From an uncultured Clostridiaceae bacterium (lineage in GTDB: Bacteria; Bacillota; Clostridia; TANB77; CAG-508): a stretch of 49,314 bases of DNA. The notes beneath the pieces were generated by a model. The model searched no databases and was not told where the DNA came from. It was given only the letters and a program-made list of their open reading frames with translations. The stretch covers positions 1 to 49,314 of the forward strand of contig CAMMAC010000011.1 of assembly GCA_946493085.1 (NCBI GenBank). Reading direction: 5' to 3'. This document shows, piece by piece, positions 26,467 to 36,647 of the stretch. How positions within the stretch are numbered: the stretch's first letter is position 1; the number at the start of each line of letters is the position of its first letter. Made by a program: the position numbers and the translations under genes.

Positions 26467-26495
26467 ATTAAATCACTATTCTTTTTTTGTGTCAA
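26467..26495 (-). promoter_or_regulatory. promoter of the surface protein-sortase unit
   Basis: Minus strand: -35 TTGACA (26495-26490), 17 bp, -10 TTTAAT (26472-26467), upstream of the GGGGGAAAAT-ATG start. Confidence 0.75.
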
Positions 26496-26505
26496 GTACA
26501 ATTTT

Positions 26506-27081
26506 TTAAAATTCCGCTTCTTTCAAAGCATACTCATTTTCTATAATTGTTTGAATAATTTGTACACTCTTTTCTAAATTGTTGTTTTTAATCACATAAT
26601 CATACATATCTATACGAGACTCTTCATAATCAAAACGATTTAAACGAAGTTGTATTTCTTTAATACTTGGCTTATCAATACGTCTTTGCAAACGTTTCAT
26701 TAAAATATCCTTTGGCACCCTCAAGAAAATAGTAACCACTTTAGTATCTTGTTTTAGTAGTTGAATTAAATTCTCTACTCCATTGACATCAATATCTTTT
26801 ACGATAATTTTTCCACTTTGTATTTTTTCATTCATCAATTTTCTAGATGTACCATAATAATGTTCATGATGTACATTGTATTCATATAATTCCTGCTTTT
26901 CTATCATTGCTTCAAATTCTTCAGTAGATACAAAATGGTAAGTTTGTCCTGGTACGTCTCCTGGTCTTGGCGGTCTATCTGTAAAAGAAGGAAGGGATAC
27001 CACATTTTCCATTCTTTTAATTAATTCTTTTTTTATGGTATCTTTTCCTGCTCCGGATACCCCTGAAAGTAATACTAACAT
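26506..27081 (-). CDS. gmk: guanylate kinase
   Basis: Converts GMP to GDP with ATP. The 191 residues have the P-loop GVSGAGKDT (7-15), where the usual form is GPSGxGKST, and the GMP-binding part SFTDRPPRPGDVPGQTYHFV (about 36-55) with TSRKLMNEKI further on. The aspartate after the P-loop lysine and the FTDRPPRPG (usually YTTRxPRxGE) are variants typical of some clostridial sequences. The start overlaps the 3' end of rpoZ by 7 nt, in keeping with the common gmk-rpoZ pair, although the order here is rpoZ before gmk. Confidence 0.92.
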   Translation of the reverse strand: MLVLLSGVSGAGKDTIKKELIKRMENVVSLPSFTDRPPRPGDVPGQTYHFVSTEEFEAMIEKQELYEYNVHHEHYYGTSRKLMNEKIQSGKIIVKDIDVNGVENLIQLLKQDTKVVTIFLRVPKDILMKRLQRRIDKPSIKEIQLRLNRFDYEESRIDMYDYVIKNNNLEKSVQIIQTIIENEYALKEAEF

Positions 27082-27266
27082 AAAATTTTCACCTTACCCT
27101 CTGCAATTTCGTTTGCAGCAATGGTAACTGGTGCTTGTTCATTTACATCTGTTAGTATTTCACTTCCTGCTGCTATTTGTCTTGCACGTCTTGCCGTTGC
27201 AATAACTAATCTAAATTTACTATCTGTTTTTGTCATAAGTTCCGCTGTTGTCGGTTTTACTATCAT
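27075..27266 (-). CDS. rpoZ: RNA polymerase omega subunit
   Basis: Omega aids folding and assembly of the beta' subunit. The short protein has the family core SKFRLVIATARRARQIAAGS followed by NEQAPVTIAANEIAEGKV. I use the ATG at 27266 (MIVKPTTAEL) because GAAGGA directly touches the ATG two codons upstream; either start is possible. It is between remA and gmk in a tight operon. Confidence 0.93.
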   Translation of the reverse strand: MIVKPTTAELMTKTDSKFRLVIATARRARQIAAGSEILTDVNEQAPVTIAANEIAEGKVKILC

Positions 27267-27284
27267 TTTCATTCCTTCTTTCTT

Positions 27285-27554
27285 TTAAATTTTTTCATCT
27301 AGCGCTAAACTTTCTTTTCCTTCTTTTGCAAATCTGGCAGCTACTGTTTCTGGTTGCACTGCCGAAAATATTACATGCCCTGAATCCATAATTAGAACGG
27401 CTCTCGTCTTTCTTCCATATGTAGCATCTATTGCTGTTCCATTTTCTCTTGCATCTTGCATAATTCTTTTTATAGGTGCTGACTCTGGACTAACAATAGC
27501 CACAATTCTATTTCCTGATACAATATTACCAAACCCAATATTGACTAATTGCAT
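27285..27554 (-). CDS. remA: RemA-type DNA-binding matrix regulator (DUF370)
   Basis: RemA is an oligomeric DNA-binding activator of matrix and osmoprotection genes in Bacillus and is conserved next to gmk in many Firmicutes. The 89 residues include [20 protein letters not shown] and [19 protein letters not shown], the family signature. ATG follows GGAGGTAG. A perfect hairpin (27573-27595) lies directly upstream of its ribosome site. Confidence 0.94.
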   Translation of the reverse strand: MQLVNIGFGNIVSGNRIVAIVSPESAPIKRIMQDARENGTAIDATYGRKTRAVLIMDSGHVIFSAVQPETVAARFAKEGKESLALDEKI

Positions 27555-27572
27555 AGAATCTACCTCCTTTTC

Positions 27573-27595
27573 TTAGGAAAATATTCTTTTCCTAA
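27573..27595 (-). promoter_or_regulatory. hairpin just upstream of the remA ribosome site
   Basis: TTAGGAAAA/TTTTCCTAA, a perfect 9-bp stem with a 5-nt loop, ending a few bases before AGGAGGTAG of remA. It may shape translation of remA or mRNA processing after yicC. Confidence 0.5.
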
Positions 27596-27629
27596 CTTCA
27601 GATATGAATCTTTGCCATTTGGTATGTTT

Positions 27630-28505
27630 CTATTCTATGTTTTGTATTTGTTCTCTTATATCTTCTAACATGGTCTTTAGGTCTATTACTAAGTTTGTAA
27701 TATCCAAATTAGCTGATTTGGAACCAATTGTGTTTACTTCTCTATTCATTTCCTGTATTAAAAAATCCATTTTTTTACCAACTGGCTTTTTCTCTTCTAA
27801 TAAATTCTTCATTTGCATGACATGGCTCTTTAGTCTTGTTACTTCTTCTTCGATAGATGTTCTATCTGCAAAAATAACTGCCTCTTGTGCAATTCTCGAT
27901 TCTTCTATTTTGTCTGATTGCAACATATCTTTTACTCTCTGTCTTAATTTTACTACATATTCTTCTACAAGTCCAGCAGAATATTCAGAAAATTTTAGAA
28001 TTTCTTTCTCTACCTGCTCTACTCTATCTAGCAAATCCTCTTTTATTTTATTACCTTCCACTTCTCTCATTTCTACAAAATGCTGTATTGCTTCTTGCAA
28101 ACATGCCATCACTTCTTGTTCAATCACATCTTCTTTTGTTTCTATTGTTTGCACGCTTAAAACCTCTGGCAATTTGATAACTTCTGTAACAGGAATAGAC
28201 AATGCCAATTGATTTTCTTCTGCTAATGTATAAAAAGCATCCATGTATTTTTTTACCATTTCATGGTTAACAATAATGTCTTTTCCTTCTCCACTGTTAT
28301 TTTCAAAACTAACAAATACATCTACTTTTCCTCTAGAAATACTTGCTCCTATTTGCTTTTTCATTTTATCTTCTAAATAGGTTAGGGTTTTAGGTAATTT
28401 TATGGTAATATCACTATATTTATGATTCACGGATTTCATTTCTATTTGATAATTTCTATTTTCTTTTTCTAAGCTTGCTCTCCCATAGCCTGTCATACTT
28501 CTCAT
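27630..28505 (-). CDS. yicC: YicC/YloC-type endoribonuclease
   Basis: YicC-like proteins are RNases involved in RNA turnover. The 291-residue protein begins MRSMTGYGRASLEKENRNYQ and has the signature MKSVNHKYSDITIKLPKTL and the C-terminal QEMNREVNTIGSKSANLDIT. Length and ends match the family. It precedes remA-rpoZ-gmk, an order conserved in Firmicutes. Start supported by AAGAGG. Confidence 0.94.
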   Translation of the reverse strand: MRSMTGYGRASLEKENRNYQIEMKSVNHKYSDITIKLPKTLTYLEDKMKKQIGASISRGKVDVFVSFENNSGEGKDIIVNHEMVKKYMDAFYTLAEENQLALSIPVTEVIKLPEVLSVQTIETKEDVIEQEVMACLQEAIQHFVEMREVEGNKIKEDLLDRVEQVEKEILKFSEYSAGLVEEYVVKLRQRVKDMLQSDKIEESRIAQEAVIFADRTSIEEEVTRLKSHVMQMKNLLEEKKPVGKKMDFLIQEMNREVNTIGSKSANLDITNLVIDLKTMLEDIREQIQNIE

Positions 28506-28525
28506 TTTGTTTTACCTCTTTTCTA

Positions 28526-29242
28526 TTATTCCTCTATATGCGTAATTTTTCTAATATCACTTGCTCTTTTTAAAGCTACTTTTTTCATTTCTAAATGTAC
28601 AATAATACTTTTCATGACAAAGTATACAGCATATAATACAGCTACAGCATTTAAAATATCTGTTAATATAGCTGGATAGGTTTGTTGGATATATAAGGCT
28701 ATTAGTGTGATAATAGAAAGCACCATTAGTTCTATTCCATGAATGGCAATTCTTCCACTATCTTTATGGTAAGCTTTCTCATAAGTGCCTATGGTAATAG
28801 CAATAGAAACTAAGCTAAATACTTTTAAATCTACTAGATATACTTCTGGTCTAATATGCATTGCTCCTAAATTTAAAAAGATAAAATAGAAAAGAAATGC
28901 TATACCAAAACAAAGATTTTCTAGAATATTTTTATCAATTTTTTCTTTTCGCACTTTAGAAATTGTTTTTTGTTTTTTTCTCTCTTTTTCTATTGCCTCT
29001 AGCTGCTTTTCTTCCAATGCTTTTTGGTCAATTAAACTAGTTTCTTCTGCTTCTTGAATGATAATTTCTTCTGTTTCTTCTATTGTGTCTGTTTTTGCAT
29101 TTTCTTCTATTTCAGTTGCTTGCTTTTTGGCTTCTTCTATTGTATTTGTTTGTTTATTTCTTCCTTCTGATTTTTTTTCTTTTTGCTCTTTCTCTACTAT
29201 TTTTTTCTCTTCTTCTCTTTTGCTTTCTTGTTTCTTTTTCAC
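28526..29242 (-). CDS. hypothetical membrane protein with charged N-terminus, 238 aa
   Basis: I do not recognise it. About 105 residues of Lys/Glu-rich, probably coiled-coil sequence (KREEEKKIVEKEQKEKKSEG) precede four hydrophobic helices at roughly 108-130, 138-158, 170-190 and 193-215. The N-terminus is most likely cytoplasmic. It begins with GTG behind AAAGGAAA. It lies between rsmE and yicC and is probably cotranscribed with both. Low-complexity coding makes function prediction unsafe. Confidence 0.65.
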   Translation of the reverse strand: MKKKQESKREEEKKIVEKEQKEKKSEGRNKQTNTIEEAKKQATEIEENAKTDTIEETEEIIIQEAEETSLIDQKALEEKQLEAIEKERKKQKTISKVRKEKIDKNILENLCFGIAFLFYFIFLNLGAMHIRPEVYLVDLKVFSLVSIAITIGTYEKAYHKDSGRIAIHGIELMVLSIITLIALYIQQTYPAILTDILNAVAVLYAVYFVMKSIIVHLEMKKVALKRASDIRKITHIEE

Positions 29243-29268
29243 TAAATTAATTTCCTTTCTTTTAAAAT

Positions 29269-30018
29269 TTACATAAGTTCATATAAAATATTCGCTAGCA
29301 TTACCATAGGAGCTGTTTCTGTTCTTAAGATATTATCCCCTAATGTAACACATTTTACGTTTTCTCCATAAGACTTTAACTTTTCTACCTCTCTTATGGA
29401 AATTCCTCCTTCAGGTCCAATAAATATCCCTATATTTTTTACTTCTTTTTCTAATTCTATGCTTCTTCTTAAACAATATTTTAACGTATTTGCTTTTTCT
29501 TCTTCATAAGCAATCAAAAATATATCGTATTCTTTTATATCTTGTTCTATTTCTTCTAATGTTCGTATACTTTTTATTTCTGGTATATCACTTCTTTTGC
29601 ATTGTTTTGCAGCCACTTCTGCTATTTTCTGCCATCTATCTTGCTTTTTGGTTTTATCTTTGTCTGCTAATTTTACAATGGTTCTTTCCGTGATAACAGG
29701 TACAATACTATGTATTCCTATTTCTGTGGTTTTCTGTATAATCCATTCCAATTTATCTGCTTTTGGTAAGCCTTGATATAAAGTTACTGCTACTTGCCCT
29801 ATTTTTTCCTTCTGCCTTTCTTTGATTTTACACCCAATATTTTCTGCTTGCACACTTGTTATTTCTGCCAAATAAGTTTCTTTTGTCTGTTTATTTCCTA
29901 CTAAAAGAATATCTCCTGTTTTCATTCTAAGTACATTTTTTATATGATTCACATCAGAACCTTGAATAACTACTTGATTTTCTTGTATTTGACTTTCTTC
30001 TACAAAAAACTTTTGCAT
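29269..30018 (-). CDS. rsmE: 16S rRNA m3U1498 methyltransferase
   Basis: RsmE is a SPOUT-family enzyme that methylates U1498 of 16S rRNA. I start at the ATG at 30018 (MQKFFVEESQIQ), since upstream codons lack a good site. The 249 residues hold the N-terminal PUA-like domain, GLPKADKLEWIIQKTTEIGI in the middle and the knotted C-terminus with IGIFIGPEGGISIREVEKL and LGDNILRTETA, the SAM-binding loops. It normally follows prmA after dnaJ; here prmA is absent and two palindromic repeats fill the gap. Confidence 0.94.
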   Translation of the reverse strand: MQKFFVEESQIQENQVVIQGSDVNHIKNVLRMKTGDILLVGNKQTKETYLAEITSVQAENIGCKIKERQKEKIGQVAVTLYQGLPKADKLEWIIQKTTEIGIHSIVPVITERTIVKLADKDKTKKQDRWQKIAEVAAKQCKRSDIPEIKSIRTLEEIEQDIKEYDIFLIAYEEEKANTLKYCLRRSIELEKEVKNIGIFIGPEGGISIREVEKLKSYGENVKCVTLGDNILRTETAPMVMLANILYELM

Positions 30019-30108
30019 TTTCTCTTTTCCTCTTCTTTTTTCTATTGCTATTTTACTATATTCCATAAAAAATAGCAAGGTAATTATACAAATCTTATTT
30101 ACGTAATT

Positions 30109-30160
30109 TTTTCGACATTATTCTTAGGGTGTCCCACTTAAGTCAGGGTTAAATGGGACA
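30109..30160. repeat. palindromic repeat similar to the right end of the window
   Basis: TTTTCGACATTATT (30109-30122) followed by the hairpin TGTCCCA...TGGGACA enclosing AAGTCAGGGTT. The same head sequence followed by GTCC and the reverse complement of the core (AACCCTGACTT) recurs at 49170-49220. Probably a dispersed mobile-element end or palindromic repeat. Confidence 0.55.
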
Positions 30161-30171
30161 AAAATAGAAAA

Positions 30172-30200
30172 TGAACTTTAAGGAATGTCCCTAAAGTTCA
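30172..30200. repeat. REP-like palindrome, copy 2 (may also terminate dnaJ)
   Basis: Stem TGAACTTTA/TAAAGTTCA with the 11-nt loop AGGAATGTCCC. It is the exact reverse complement of the 29-bp unit at 47434-47462. On the minus strand it lies just after the dnaJ stop and is followed by a T-rich run, so it could act as a terminator. Confidence 0.7.
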
Positions 30201-30206
30201 TTGTTT

Positions 30207-31367
30207 TTATCCAAAAAATCCTTTTTTCTTGATTGGTGGTTGTTCATTCATTGTTTTGGCAAGTGCTACTAGTAAATCTCTTTGTTCTTTGTTTAAACGT
30301 TTTGGTACTTGCACTTGTACTGTAAAAATGAAATCTCCTTGATAATTTCCATTGATATTTTTAAATCCTTCATTACGAATCGTAAACTTCGTTCCTGGTT
30401 GTGTACCCTCTGGAATACGATATTTTTCTTTTCTTCCATCTACCATTGGTACTTCTATTTCTGCTCCTAAAGTTGCTTGAGTAAAAGTAATTGGCACGTC
30501 ACATAGTACATTATCTCCTTTTCTAGTAAAGATACTATGCTTTTTAATGCGCACTACTATGTATAAATCTCCTTTTGAACCGCCCTTTTCTCCAGGCTCT
30601 CCTTCTCCTCTTAGTACAATGGTTTGACCGTCATCAATTCCTGCTGGAATTTTTACTTTTATTCTTGCTTGTTTTCTAACAGTTCCTTTTCCTTTACATT
30701 CGTCACAAGGTTCTTTGATTACTTTTCCTGTTCCATGACAATTATTACAAGGTCTCTGTGTTTGCATTTGTCCTAAAATGGTATTTTGTACTTGTTTAAT
30801 GGTTCCTGTTCCATGACACATACTACAGGTTTCTACTTTTGTACCAGGTCTTGCACCGCTTCCATGGCATACAAAGCAAGTTTCATTTCTGTTTAATACG
30901 ATTTCTTTTTCTACACCCAAATAAGAATCTTCAAAAGAAATATCAATATTTGCTTTTAAGTCTGCTCCTTTGGTAGGTCCATTGTTTTGCCTGCTTCTTC
31001 CGCCAAATCCACTACCTCCAAAGAAGGATGAGAATATATCTCCTAAATCTCCAAAATCGTCAAATCCATTAAATCCTGATGTAGTATAAGAGTAGTATCC
31101 TCCTTGACCATATGGTCCTCCTGCTCCGCCACCAAATCCTTGTGGCCCATCTGGACCAAATTGGTCATACATTTTTCTTTTTTGTGGATCGGATAATGTC
31201 TCATAAGCTTCGTTGACTTCTTTAAATTTTTCTTCTGCCTCTTTTTTATTATCTGGATTAGCATCTGGATGGTATTTTTTTGCTAATTTTCGATATGCCT
31301 TTTTTAATTCGTCATCCGTTGCTGTTTTGGATACGCCTAGTACTTCGTAATAATCTCTTTTAGCCAT
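30207..31367 (-). CDS. dnaJ: chaperone DnaJ
   Basis: DnaJ delivers substrates to DnaK and stimulates its ATPase. The 386 residues show the J domain with HPD (33-35), a Gly/Phe-rich region ([13 protein letters not shown]), four zinc repeats ([32 protein letters not shown]) and the C-terminal substrate domains. ATG behind AAGGAG. Last gene of the heat-shock operon, after a hairpin separating it from dnaK. Confidence 0.97.
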   Translation of the reverse strand: MAKRDYYEVLGVSKTATDDELKKAYRKLAKKYHPDANPDNKKEAEEKFKEVNEAYETLSDPQKRKMYDQFGPDGPQGFGGGAGGPYGQGGYYSYTTSGFNGFDDFGDLGDIFSSFFGGSGFGGRSRQNNGPTKGADLKANIDISFEDSYLGVEKEIVLNRNETCFVCHGSGARPGTKVETCSMCHGTGTIKQVQNTILGQMQTQRPCNNCHGTGKVIKEPCDECKGKGTVRKQARIKVKIPAGIDDGQTIVLRGEGEPGEKGGSKGDLYIVVRIKKHSIFTRKGDNVLCDVPITFTQATLGAEIEVPMVDGRKEKYRIPEGTQPGTKFTIRNEGFKNINGNYQGDFIFTVQVQVPKRLNKEQRDLLVALAKTMNEQPPIKKKGFFG

Positions 31368-31404
31368 TTTTTATTCTCCTTTTTCTTTATAGCTCTTTTA
31401 AAAT

Positions 31405-31425
31405 AGGCGGAATTACATCCGCCTT
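31405..31425 (-). other. hairpin between dnaK and dnaJ
   Basis: AGGCGGA/TCCGCCT stem with a short loop, then TATTTT on the minus strand. Likely a processing or partial-termination site that sets dnaJ below dnaK. Confidence 0.65.
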
Positions 31426-31441
31426 ATTTTAAGTTATACTT

Positions 31442-33301
<1,860 letters not shown>

Positions 33302-33367
33302 TTATTCTTCCTTTCCTTTTATTAATCTATTTTATAAATGATAAAACTACCATCATTTTATCCTTTT

Positions 33368-33889
33368 TTAGTTGGCCACTACTACCATAGAATGGCGAAT
33401 GACTTTACCTCCAATTTTATAGCCTTTTCTATATTCTTCTTTAATTTCTTTTTCTCCTAAGTTTTCGTCTACTACTGAACTAACTGCTTCATGCAATTCT
33501 GGATCAAAAGTTTTTCCTACTGCTTCAATTTCTTCTACTCCATTTGCTTTTAAAACATCTTGCATTTGCTTTAGCACTAGTTCTACTCCTTGTTTGTAGC
33601 CTTCATCTTCTGTTTTTGCTTGTACTGCTTTTTCTAAATTATCAATCACTGGTAATAAAGATGTAAAAATATCTCCTACTAATGAATGATATAAGCTATC
33701 TCTTTCTTTGCTACTTCTTTTTTTGTAATTATCAAATTCTGCCATTAACCTTTTTAATCTGTCTTCTTGCTCTTCTAGTTTTTGTTTTTGCATTAAAATC
33801 GTATCTTTTAATGTTTGTTCTTCTGTTTTTGTGCTTTCTTCTTGCTGTAATTCTTCTTGTTTTTGTTCTTTTTCAGCCATATCTTCCAC
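33368..33889 (-). CDS. grpE: nucleotide exchange factor GrpE
   Basis: GrpE releases ADP from DnaK. The 173 residues start with a Glu/Gln-rich coiled coil (KEQKQEELQQEESTKTEEQ), then LMAEFDNYKKRSSKERDSLY and the C-terminal beta domain GYKIGGKVIRHSMVVVAN. The GTG at 33889 has GAAGGA six bases upstream; an ATG three codons later would be too far from it. Located 15 nt after hrcA. Confidence 0.95.
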   Translation of the reverse strand: MEDMAEKEQKQEELQQEESTKTEEQTLKDTILMQKQKLEEQEDRLKRLMAEFDNYKKRSSKERDSLYHSLVGDIFTSLLPVIDNLEKAVQAKTEDEGYKQGVELVLKQMQDVLKANGVEEIEAVGKTFDPELHEAVSSVVDENLGEKEIKEEYRKGYKIGGKVIRHSMVVVAN

Positions 33890-33904
33890 ACCATTCCTTC
33901 TTTA

Positions 33905-34948
33905 TTATTCTTCTTTTTTACGTCTTTTTTTATCTTCTTGTCCTTCTTGTTCATTTAATTTTTTACTAAGATATTTCATTACAGAAATAACTTTTGAATA
34001 ATTCATTCTCTTGGGTCCTATAATTCCAATTGTTCCTAAGTCTTTATTGCCTACCGAATGTTTGAAAGTAATGATACTAAAGTCTTTCAACTGTTTATTT
34101 TCCTTTTCATCGCCTATATATACATTAATATCTTTTGCCACTCCCGAGTTTAACATATCTAGCATAATCTCTTTGGTATCTAATACATTCACAAAATTTT
34201 TGGCAATTTCTAAGCTCTTAAACTCTGGTAATTCGAAAGCTTTATTAGCTCCCTGGAAATAAACATCTTCCTCTTCTTCTACAATATGATTGATTTGCTC
34301 TATAATTGGTCTAATCACTTTAACGCTATATTGAATTTCTGCTAAAATATATTCTTCCATCGGTTTATCAATCTTACTTAAAGGTTTCCCTTTTAAGTTA
34401 CTATTAAACAAATTATTTAAAGTTTCTACTTGACTTTCTGTAATATCTTCATCATATTTGATAATGGTTTCTTTTACCAAACCGTTATCTGTTACAATAA
34501 CTACCATCAACATTCTACTACCTAATAGCACAAACTTTATTTCTTCAATAATTTGAACTTCTGGTTTTGGTCCCACTGCGACAGAAGTGTAATGCGTAAT
34601 TTCTGATAAAGTAGTAGTTGCAATTTTCGTCAAATCTTCAATTTCATTTACTTTTGTAGATAATTTAGATTGAATATATTTAATTTCTTCTAAAGAAATA
34701 TCATCTTCTTTTACTAATTCATCTACGTAATATTGATAACCCTTTTTGGAAGGTACACGTCCTGAAGAGGTATGTGTTTTATCTAAATATCCTCCACTTT
34801 CTAATTCTGCTAGTTCATTTCTTACAGTAGCACTGCTATAAGGAAGTCCATATTTTTTTACTAATATAGCAGAACTAACTGGCTCCGCAGTGTTCACATA
34901 TTCATCCACTACTGCTTGTAATATCTTCTTTTTTCTTTCATCTAGCAT
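33905..34948 (-). CDS. hrcA: heat-inducible transcription repressor HrcA
   Basis: HrcA represses class I heat-shock genes by binding CIRCE. The ATG at 34948 (MLDERKKKILQAVVDEYVNT) is chosen because AAGGAG sits 8 nt upstream and overlaps the earlier GTG. It has the N-terminal winged helix (SSATVRNELAELESGGYLDK, about 37-56, then TSSGRVPSKKGY) and the GAF-like dimer domain. The C-terminus ends in a charged tail. First gene of hrcA-grpE-dnaK-dnaJ; two CIRCE elements precede it. Confidence 0.96.
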   Translation of the reverse strand: MLDERKKKILQAVVDEYVNTAEPVSSAILVKKYGLPYSSATVRNELAELESGGYLDKTHTSSGRVPSKKGYQYYVDELVKEDDISLEEIKYIQSKLSTKVNEIEDLTKIATTTLSEITHYTSVAVGPKPEVQIIEEIKFVLLGSRMLMVVIVTDNGLVKETIIKYDEDITESQVETLNNLFNSNLKGKPLSKIDKPMEEYILAEIQYSVKVIRPIIEQINHIVEEEEDVYFQGANKAFELPEFKSLEIAKNFVNVLDTKEIMLDMLNSGVAKDINVYIGDEKENKQLKDFSIITFKHSVGNKDLGTIGIIGPKRMNYSKVISVMKYLSKKLNEQEGQEDKKRRKKEE

Positions 34949-34964
34949 ATTTTTCACTCCTTCA

Positions 34965-34991
34965 TTAGCACTTCTTACTTAAGACTGCTAA
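34965..34991. promoter_or_regulatory. CIRCE operator 1 (downstream)
   Basis: TTAGCACTT-N9-GACTGCTAA, two deviations from TTAGCACTC-N9-GAGTGCTAA. It lies downstream of the -10 box, 17 bp before the hrcA start, where bound HrcA would block transcription. Confidence 0.93.
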
Positions 34992-35002
34992 TTACTTTCT
35001 AT

Positions 35003-35031
35003 ATATTATCTCCATTTTTAGCAATTGTCAA
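35003..35031 (-). promoter_or_regulatory. sigma-A promoter of hrcA-grpE-dnaK-dnaJ
   Basis: Minus strand: -35 TTGACA (35031-35026), 17 bp, -10 TAATAT (35008-35003). The -35 lies within CIRCE operator 2. Confidence 0.88.
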
Positions 35032-35044
35032 TATAGATTGCTAA
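35018..35044. promoter_or_regulatory. CIRCE-like operator 2 (overlapping -35)
   Basis: TTAGCAATT-N9-GATTGCTAA. The spacing and outer TTAGCA/TGCTAA are exact; the inner three bases differ from consensus but remain largely symmetric. Its spacer contains the -35 TTGACA. Confidence 0.78.
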
Positions 35045-35099
35045 TTTTTTTGTGAATTTTCTGTGACCTTTTTCACATTATGATACCTGCCTCTAAAAT

Positions 35100-35128
35100 T
35101 TGATTTTTACTATTATTTATGCTATACT
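35100..35128 (+). promoter_or_regulatory. promoter of the small membrane protein gene
   Basis: -35 TTGATT (35100-35105), 17 bp, extended -10 TGC-TATACT (35123-35128). A leader hairpin AAGCCTA/TAGGCTT (about 35151-35170) followed by TTTGC lies between it and the gene. Confidence 0.75.
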
Positions 35129-35193
35129 ACTCTTATGTAACTTTTTAATTAAGCCTAGGTTTATAGGCTTTTGCACCCTACATAGGAGGCTTT

Positions 35194-35436
35194 ATGAGAA
35201 TAAGCAAAAAAATCTCAGATATCTTCACACGTATTGTAGCATTTATACTTATCATAATTGCAATCATTTTATCTTTATTGTTTTCGATGATTTCAAACTT
35301 TTTTGTCTTGCTTGGTATTATAATCAGCAGTATTATAATTGCTATAGTATATGACGACCTCTTCTTTTATGATGAAGATTCACCGGACGACGATTACAAT
35401 GATGATTATGATTGGCGTATTGATGTTGAATACTAA
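35194..35436 (+). CDS. small membrane protein with acidic tail, 80 aa
   Basis: Family not recognised. A basic start MRISKKISDIFTR is followed by a long hydrophobic stretch (about 14-52, probably two helices) and a very acidic C-terminus (YDEDSPDDDYNDDYDW). The ATG has ATAGGAGG upstream; a promoter and a terminator bracket it, so it is a real single gene. The acidic tail might bind cations or contact a basic partner. It lies between the divergent hrcA operon and convergent hemW. Confidence 0.7.
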   Translation: MRISKKISDIFTRIVAFILIIIAIILSLLFSMISNFFVLLGIIISSIIIAIVYDDLFFYDEDSPDDDYNDDYDWRIDVEY

Positions 35437-35460
35437 GCCTCCTTGTGGGGGCTTTTTTTA
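35436..35460 (+). terminator. terminator after the small membrane protein gene
   Basis: AGCCTCC-TTGT-GGGGGCT stem (one G-T pair) followed by seven T residues. Confidence 0.92.
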
Positions 35461-35469
35461 TTTCATTAC

Positions 35470-36616
35470 TTATACAAATTCTTCCCAAACAAGGTTAGCT
35501 AAATCTAGTCCTTTATTGGTTAATTGAATATTATCGTTCTTTATTTCTACTAAGTTTTCTTTTTGTAGTTTTTCTAAACTATTTGCATAGAGTTCTAATG
35601 GATTATTTCCAAATTTTTTTTGAAAAGCTTGTATGGATACTCCTTGTAGTTTTCTTAATCCCAATAACATATATTCTTTTTGTTCTTCTTCTTTATTTTG
35701 TTTTTCCTGAAGAATTTTATTTTTTTCAAATAGATCGTTTTGTACATTTTCTATATATTGTTCTAAATTTTCTATATTGCTATATCTTTGTTTTTGATAA
35801 TAGGAATGTGCAGCAAGTCCAAAACCGAAATATTCTTTTTGTTCCCAACAATGTAGATTATGCTTAGATTCCCAGCCGTGGTTTGGCAAAATTGGATATT
35901 TCATAATGAATATATCCGCTTTGTTCTAACATTTGCTTTACCTTCCAATACATATTTCTTTCTTCCTCTTCCGATGGTAATCCGTATTTTCCTTGTGCAA
36001 TTTTCTTTTCTAAAGGTGTGCCTTCTTCTACCATTAAAGAGTAGATAGAAATATGTTTTGGCTCTAGCTCTAATACTTTATGAACACTTTCTTCCACTTC
36101 TTCACAGCTCTGCTCTGGCAAACCTATCATGATATCTACATTTTGATTGGAAAATCCTACTTCTTTTGCCATTTGATAAGTTTCTAAAAATTGTTCAAAG
36201 GTATGTATCCTTCCTATTCTTTCTAATGTTTTTTGTCTTGTTGCTTGCAATCCTATGCTAATACGATTGCAACCGCATTTTCTATATTCTTGTAATTTTT
36301 CTTTGCTTACTGTACCAGGATTTACTTCTATGGTAATTTCTGCATCTTCTTTTACGCTATATTCTTTTTTTATTGTTTCTAAAATTGCTTGTATTCTTCC
36401 AAGCGGAAGAAAAGAGGGTGTTCCCCCTCCTATATATATGGTATCTATTACTTTTTTCTCATTTCTTATGTTTTTTGCCTTTTCTACTATCTCCTTTTGT
36501 AAACTCTCTACATATGCTAGCATCTTTTCTTCTTTTCCCGCATAAGAAATAAAATCGCAATAATCACACTTTCTTACACAAAAAGGAATATGTATATAAA
36601 TTCCTATTTCCTCCAT
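35470..36616 (-). pseudogene. hemW: radical SAM protein HemW, interrupted by one frameshift
   Basis: HemW is a coproporphyrinogen III oxidase-like radical SAM protein that acts in haem handling. The first frame has HIPFCVRKCDYCDF with the CxxxCxxC cluster, GGGTPSFLP and the TIM-barrel part through HYEISNFAKP, then fails. The second frame continues GWESKHNLHCWEQKEYFGFG and AAHSYY with the C-terminal HemN-C domain. Removing one base at about 35878 restores FAKPGWESKHN, the family junction. The restored protein would be about 381 residues, which is normal. Located after whiA. Confidence 0.88.
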
Positions 36617-36647
36617 TTTGTTTTCCTTTCTATTTATCCTATAAATC

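Noticed and set aside
35100-35354. Plus-strand frame of 84 codons overlapping the small membrane protein gene
   Set aside because: It begins within the promoter, has no ribosome site and conflicts with the well-supported frame at 35194.
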